This document shows positions 6,137 to 9,283 of a stretch of DNA of 9,283 nt, piece after piece. Source of the DNA: Planctomycetota bacterium (GTDB lineage: Bacteria > Planctomycetota > Planctomycetia > Planctomycetales > Planctomycetaceae); contig JAEYWB010000304.1 in NCBI GenBank assembly GCA_023429275.1, positions 1-9,283 on the forward strand. Direction: 5' to 3'. A model generated the notes under the pieces. That model saw only the letters and a list, made by a program, of their open reading frames with translations. It searched no databases and was not told where the DNA came from. A program made the translations under genes and the position numbers. The stretch's first letter is position 1; every line of letters starts with the position of its first letter.

Positions 6137-7311
6137 TTCGACGACGCTTTCCCGTTTTCCCGGATCAACTCGTCCAGGAAGATCTCGAGGGCCGCACGGA
6201 TCTCGGCCCCGCACTCTTGATACACCGACCAGCCGCGGCCGATCGGATCACTGATGTCCCGTCCGGGAGAGAGCATGCGCATCTTCCCCCGGTACAACGG
6301 AAATTCATTATACAGCGTGTCGAGATGTCCGGCAGTCATCGCCAGGACATGGTCGGCCTGCGCCAGCAGGTCCTCGGTGACCGGCTGGCTGCTGTGATCT
6401 CGCAAATCGACCTGCTCACCTTCGAGCAGCCGGATCGCCTCCGGCGCTGCCGGCATCCCCGACACCGCCGAAACTCCCCCGGAAAGGACGAGAAAGCCGT
6501 TCTGGCCGATTTCGTCCACGGCACAGTTTAGCCGCTGCGACAGCAACTTGCGAAACAACCCCTCCGCCATCGGGGAACGGCAGGTGTTCCCCGTACAGAC
6601 GAACAGAACCATCGTGCTGCTCAGCCGCTTCAGCATCGTCTCCGCCACAACACCCTCGTTGATAAGCCTCCAGCTGTTCGCAGGGAGGGTTCCTGAGTCC
6701 CCCGTCTCGTGGCCGTATTCGACCAGGTCGATGATCGTCGGCCCCTGCGGATGCCGCGGGGGACCGGCATCGACCACGAGCTCGACTTCCGCCGCGTGGA
6801 TCCGGGCGACTTCCAGGCCATCCGAATCGCTCCACGTCTTCCCGTCCGGAAGCGTGGAAATGATCGCAACGATTGGCTCATCGTAAAGCTCGGTGACCCG
6901 CCGCAGGAACGGGTGAGCGGGGAGACATGCCGGAACCCGTGACCGTTTCAGGAGTTGCTGCGCGGCTGGGGCAAGTTCGAAAAACGCTCCCGAGGCGGCG
7001 TCGCCGAGTCGAATCACCACCGGTCCCGGCCAGCAGCGGCTCAGAAGCCTTTCCACGGACGTCGGGAGCCGTTCCACAAAGTCTGAAAGGGTATCGAGAT
7101 GCGGCAATAGAAGGACGGCCGATTCCGTTCCGTGTTCCGCCGCGCTTTCCGCCAGTCGTTGAGCCGCCTCCTGCCGGACGGCAGAGCCCGCGAGCAGGTA
7201 TCGCGTTTCGGAGGGGAGTCCGGTCAGTTGTCCCCGGCTCAAGGTCGCGCACGCCTCTCCGGCCACCTCGATTGGAGAGGTCGACTGCCGGAGATCGACG
7301 ACATGCGCCAT
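6133..7311 (-). CDS. TsaC/Sua5-like domain fused to YwlE-type low-molecular-weight phosphatase
   Basis: This 392-residue protein is a fusion. Residues 1 to about 228 follow the TsaC/Sua5 (YrdC) fold: 'GLPSETRYLLAGSA' (31-44), 'LSRCWPGPVVIRL' (90-102), 'VPACLPAHPFLRRV' (126-139) and 'GPTIIDLV' (190-197). The KxR lysine/arginine segment and the SAN motif of active threonylcarbamoyl-AMP synthases are absent; 'IISTLPDG' stands where SAN-x-SG is expected. This half therefore looks catalytically inactive. From residue 234, 'MVLFVCTGNTCRSPMAEGLF' is the low-molecular-weight phosphatase P-loop, with Cys239 nucleophile and Arg245; Asp355 in 'ISDPIG' is the likely general acid. Thr243 in the P-loop is the residue that steers Bacillus YwlE toward phosphoarginine, where tyrosine phosphatases have a bulkier residue. 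The ATG at 7311 is preferred to GTG 7353 because MAHVVDLR suits the family start. No Shine-Dalgarno is clear. The phosphatase substrate is inferred. Confidence 0.88.
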   Translation of the reverse strand: MAHVVDLRQSTSPIEVAGEACATLSRGQLTGLPSETRYLLAGSAVRQEAAQRLAESAAEHGTESAVLLLPHLDTLSDFVERLPTSVERLLSRCWPGPVVIRLGDAASGAFFELAPAAQQLLKRSRVPACLPAHPFLRRVTELYDEPIVAIISTLPDGKTWSDSDGLEVARIHAAEVELVVDAGPPRHPQGPTIIDLVEYGHETGDSGTLPANSWRLINEGVVAETMLKRLSSTMVLFVCTGNTCRSPMAEGLFRKLLSQRLNCAVDEIGQNGFLVLSGGVSAVSGMPAAPEAIRLLEGEQVDLRDHSSQPVTEDLLAQADHVLAMTAGHLDTLYNEFPLYRGKMRMLSPGRDISDPIGRGWSVYQECGAEIRAALEIFLDELIRENGKASSK

Positions 7312-7505
7312 GAGGAATCTTGACCGGATCGTATGAAACCAAGTCGTTGCCACGGCTCAGGAAACAGCACAACTGGCGCGACACGAACACACTACGCAAC
7401 ACCTTTCGGAATGTCACGCACGTTCCGCCAAACTGCCTCTCTCTCGCATCGGAGAACCGATATAAGTTAGGATGCGATGTATCTGGCGTGGCGAGGTCGG
7501 CAACG

Positions 7506-7569
7506 GCCTGCAGGCGTGCACGCCCCGGGCCGCAGGTGTTCGCAGGAAGGGACGTGTGCACGTTCCTTC
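7506..7569. promoter_or_regulatory. Palindrome cluster in the DUF1552 leader
   Basis: Three palindromes lie between the divergent fusion gene and the DUF1552 gene: GCCTGCAGGC (7506-7515), GCGTGCACGC (7514-7523), and a near-perfect 24-nt palindrome at 7546-7569 whose 11-nt arms pair with one G-U. GTGCACG occurs in two of them, at 7516-7522 and 7556-7562, exactly 40 bp apart. The last palindrome ends 36 nt before the DUF1552 ATG. It could be an operator or a 5'-UTR stem. In the rest of the 294-nt divergent gap (7312-7605) I see no convincing promoter; TATAAG at 7461-7466 lacks a -35 partner. Confidence 0.5.
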
Positions 7570-7605
7570 ACGGAATTGTAATTGTATGTGAGGAGCAACT
7601 TCGAA

Positions 7606-8970
7606 ATGTCCAGCCGCGGTTTGAACCTTGGTCGTACTGGTTCCGCTCCCCTGTCGCGACGGACAGTCCTCCGGGGTCTCGGTGCCGCGATGGCGCTCCC
7701 CTGGCTGGAGGCGATGGGACCCCGGAGCGCGTTCGCCGCTCAGGCCTCGGCGGCGCCGCTGCGGATGGCGGCCCTCTACGTCCCCAACGGGATGCAGATG
7801 GATGCCTGGCTTCCCAAGAAGGCCGGCGCGCTCGAACTGACTCCGACTCTTGAACCGCTGGCGAACGTCAAAGACAAGATTTCGATTCTCTCCGGCCTGA
7901 CGCAGCGCAAGGCGTTCGCGAACGGCGACGGCGGCGGCGATCACGCCCGGGCGCTCGCGACCTTCCTGACGGGAACCCAGGCCAAGAAGACCGACGGCGC
8001 GGACATCCGCGCCGGGGGCTCGGTCGACCAGATTGCGGCACCCCCCGTCGGCCGGCACACGCGGTTCCCCTCGCTCGAGATCGGTTGCGACGCCGGCGCC
8101 CAGTCGGGCAACTGCGACTCCGGTTACAGCTGCGCTTACTCGTCGAGCATCTCCTGGCGAAGCCCGACCCAGCCGGTGCCGAAGGACGTGAACCCCAGGC
8201 ACATCTTCGAGCGGCTGTTTACGAATGGCCGCCCCGGCGAATCGGCCGCCCAGCGGGCCCGGCGCCAGAAGTACCAGAAGAGCATCATCGACTTCGTGCA
8301 GGAAGACGCCGCGAAGCTTCAGTCCCAGGTCGGGATGTCGGACAAGCGGAAACTCGACGAGTACCTCTCGGCGGTCCGGGAGCTCGAAGTTCGCATCGAG
8401 AAAGCCGGCAAGGCGCCGAGCGGCAAGCTGGTCGACCAGCCCGCTCCCGCCGGCATTCCCGGCACGTACGAAGAGCACATCCGGCTCCTCGGAGACCTGA
8501 TGGTTCTCGCGTTCCAGACCGATGTCACCCGGGTCTCGACGTTCGTGCTGTCGAACGAGGGGAGCAACCGGAGCTACAACTTCATCGGCGTCCCCGAAGG
8601 GCACCACGACCTCTCGCACCACGAGAGCAAGGACGAGAAGCGGAACAAGCTGAAGCAGATCGACCAGTTCCACGCGAAGCAGGTTGCCTACGTGCTCGAG
8701 AAGATGAACTCGATCAAGGAGGGGAACGGGACGCTGCTCGACAACTCGATGGTCCTCTACGGCAGCGGTATCGGTGACGGCAACGCCCACAACCACGACA
8801 ACCTGCCGCTCCTCCTCGCGGGAAGTGCAGGGGGCCGGATCAAGACGGGCCAGCACTACGAGTTCCCCAACGAAACGCCGATGACGAACCTGTACCTGAC
8901 GATGCTCGACTGGCTCGACGTCCCGTGCGACAAGCTCGGCGACAGCACCGAGCGGCTCAAGGGGATCTGA
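7606..8970 (+). CDS. DUF1552 (HXXSHH-type) Tat-exported protein
   Basis: This 454-residue protein belongs to the DUF1552 family, abundant in Planctomycetes and related phyla and of unknown biochemical role. A twin-arginine signal, 'SRRTVLRGLGAAMALPWLEA' (about residues 17-40), predicts folded export through the Tat system. The family's naming motif HXXSHH is present as HDLSHH at 334-339. The conserved 'GNCDSGYSCAYSSSISWR' segment carries Cys170 and Cys176, with Cys161 just before and Cys441 near the end. The C-terminus 'TPMTNLYLTMLDWLDVP...GDSTERLKGI' is typical, so the protein appears complete. The start at 7606 is chosen over in-frame TTG 7582 because AGGAG lies 10 nt upstream. DUF1552 genes usually follow a DUF1592/DUF1588-type cytochrome gene; here the upstream neighbour is divergent and unrelated. 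Confidence 0.9.
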   Translation: MSSRGLNLGRTGSAPLSRRTVLRGLGAAMALPWLEAMGPRSAFAAQASAAPLRMAALYVPNGMQMDAWLPKKAGALELTPTLEPLANVKDKISILSGLTQRKAFANGDGGGDHARALATFLTGTQAKKTDGADIRAGGSVDQIAAPPVGRHTRFPSLEIGCDAGAQSGNCDSGYSCAYSSSISWRSPTQPVPKDVNPRHIFERLFTNGRPGESAAQRARRQKYQKSIIDFVQEDAAKLQSQVGMSDKRKLDEYLSAVRELEVRIEKAGKAPSGKLVDQPAPAGIPGTYEEHIRLLGDLMVLAFQTDVTRVSTFVLSNEGSNRSYNFIGVPEGHHDLSHHESKDEKRNKLKQIDQFHAKQVAYVLEKMNSIKEGNGTLLDNSMVLYGSGIGDGNAHNHDNLPLLLAGSAGGRIKTGQHYEFPNETPMTNLYLTMLDWLDVPCDKLGDSTERLKGI

Positions 8971-9020
8971 CTGCTCCGTAGAGCGACCTCACAGGTCAGC
9001 CCTTTGAAGGTGGGTTCGTT

Positions 9021-9040
9021 CGATTAGCCGCGATTAGCCG
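9021..9040. repeat. Exact 10-bp tandem duplication
   Basis: CGATTAGCCG occurs twice without a gap (9021-9030 and 9031-9040). The second copy runs into the left end of the 58-bp dyad, so part of the dyad's outer arm has been duplicated. Confidence 0.85.
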
Positions 9041-9090
9041 GAACGCGCTAGCGTCCGGTTCGAACCGGGGGCTAGCGCCCGCCGGCTAAT
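9033..9090. repeat. 58-bp interrupted dyad repeat, possible bidirectional terminator or dispersed element
   Basis: The two 29-nt halves (9033-9061 and 9062-9090) are reverse complements at 24 of 29 positions. Perfect blocks are the ends ATTAGCCGG/CCGGCTAAT, an internal GCGCTAGC block, and a 14-bp central palindrome CCGGTTCGAACCGG (9055-9068). It lies 62 nt past the DUF1552 stop, where only weak 4-5 bp stems (8973-8997) precede it, so it could also serve as that gene's terminator. The symmetry and lack of coding content suggest a REP-like dispersed element. From 9091 to 9283 I see no supported gene. Confidence 0.8.
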
Positions 9091-9283
9091 GGACGCAACC
9101 CCAAATCCTCGTGTGACAAAGCTCTAGCGTTGCGGGGCGACCTTTCGAGCCCGCGAGTTCGCTGGAAGGCGGGCAGATCGGGAGCGTCGGAGGAAATGAC
9201 GCGGGGGCAGTGAGAGAGACCCGAGTGAGGGCTCGGCGCAGGTGAGGGGCTATGTCCTCGGACCAGCCGGCCCTGTCGTAGCA

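Noticed and set aside
7414..8856. A 480-codon minus-strand open frame opposite the DUF1552 gene
   Set aside because: It is an antisense shadow of a gene with a conserved HXXSHH motif and Tat signal; the product is low-complexity Val/Arg/Leu-rich.
9088..9283. A minus-strand frame open from the window edge to a stop inside the 58-bp dyad
   Set aside because: About 64 codons open in GC-rich DNA is not unusual, the translation resembles no family I know, and it would end inside a repeat. Sequence beyond 9283 could revive it.

Overview
The window is high-GC bacterial DNA that looks planctomycetal. The evidence is a DUF1552 (HXXSHH-type) twin-arginine secreted protein, a proline-rich lipoprotein with RNI/AMN1-like leucine-rich repeats, a diheme cytochrome c peroxidase, and GC-rich dyad repeats between genes. 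The taxonomic call is inference; there is no rRNA or other marker here. I saw no tRNA, rRNA, CRISPR array, transposase or phage gene.

Layout. (1) Positions 1-176 hold the 3' end of a plus-strand ABC-transporter ATPase, probably LptB. A gene-free stretch (177-437) follows with a 9-nt-periodic CACAGAG inverted repeat and the terminator of the next gene. (2) A divergent pair comes next: a minus-strand periplasmic diheme cytochrome c peroxidase (438-1697) and a plus-strand LysR-type regulator (1806-2708). The regulator carries both redox cysteines of OxyR at the OxyR spacing, so the pair reads as a peroxide sensor beside a peroxide-consuming enzyme. (3) A plus-strand leucine-rich-repeat lipoprotein (2858-3925) ends in a strong hairpin and three 18-bp tandem repeats. 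(4) A minus-strand cluster, in transcription order from 7311 to 4080, encodes a TsaC/Sua5-like domain fused to a YwlE-type phosphatase, RpiB (overlapping it by ATGA), a membrane protein with an NfeD-like OB domain, and a small SRPBCC protein. (5) A plus-strand DUF1552 protein (7606-8970) follows a palindrome-rich leader. The last 313 bases have no convincing gene but contain a 58-bp dyad repeat.

How the genes work together. The OxyR/peroxidase pair is probably one regulatory unit for hydrogen peroxide. The TsaC-YwlE fusion plus RpiB recalls the Bacillus ywlC-ywlE-ywlF neighbourhood. Here the TsaC half appears to have lost its substrate-binding residues, while the phosphatase half keeps the Thr that marks protein-arginine phosphatases. 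That fusion is the most interesting item in the window. The DUF1552 gene lacks its customary DUF1592-type cytochrome partner within view.
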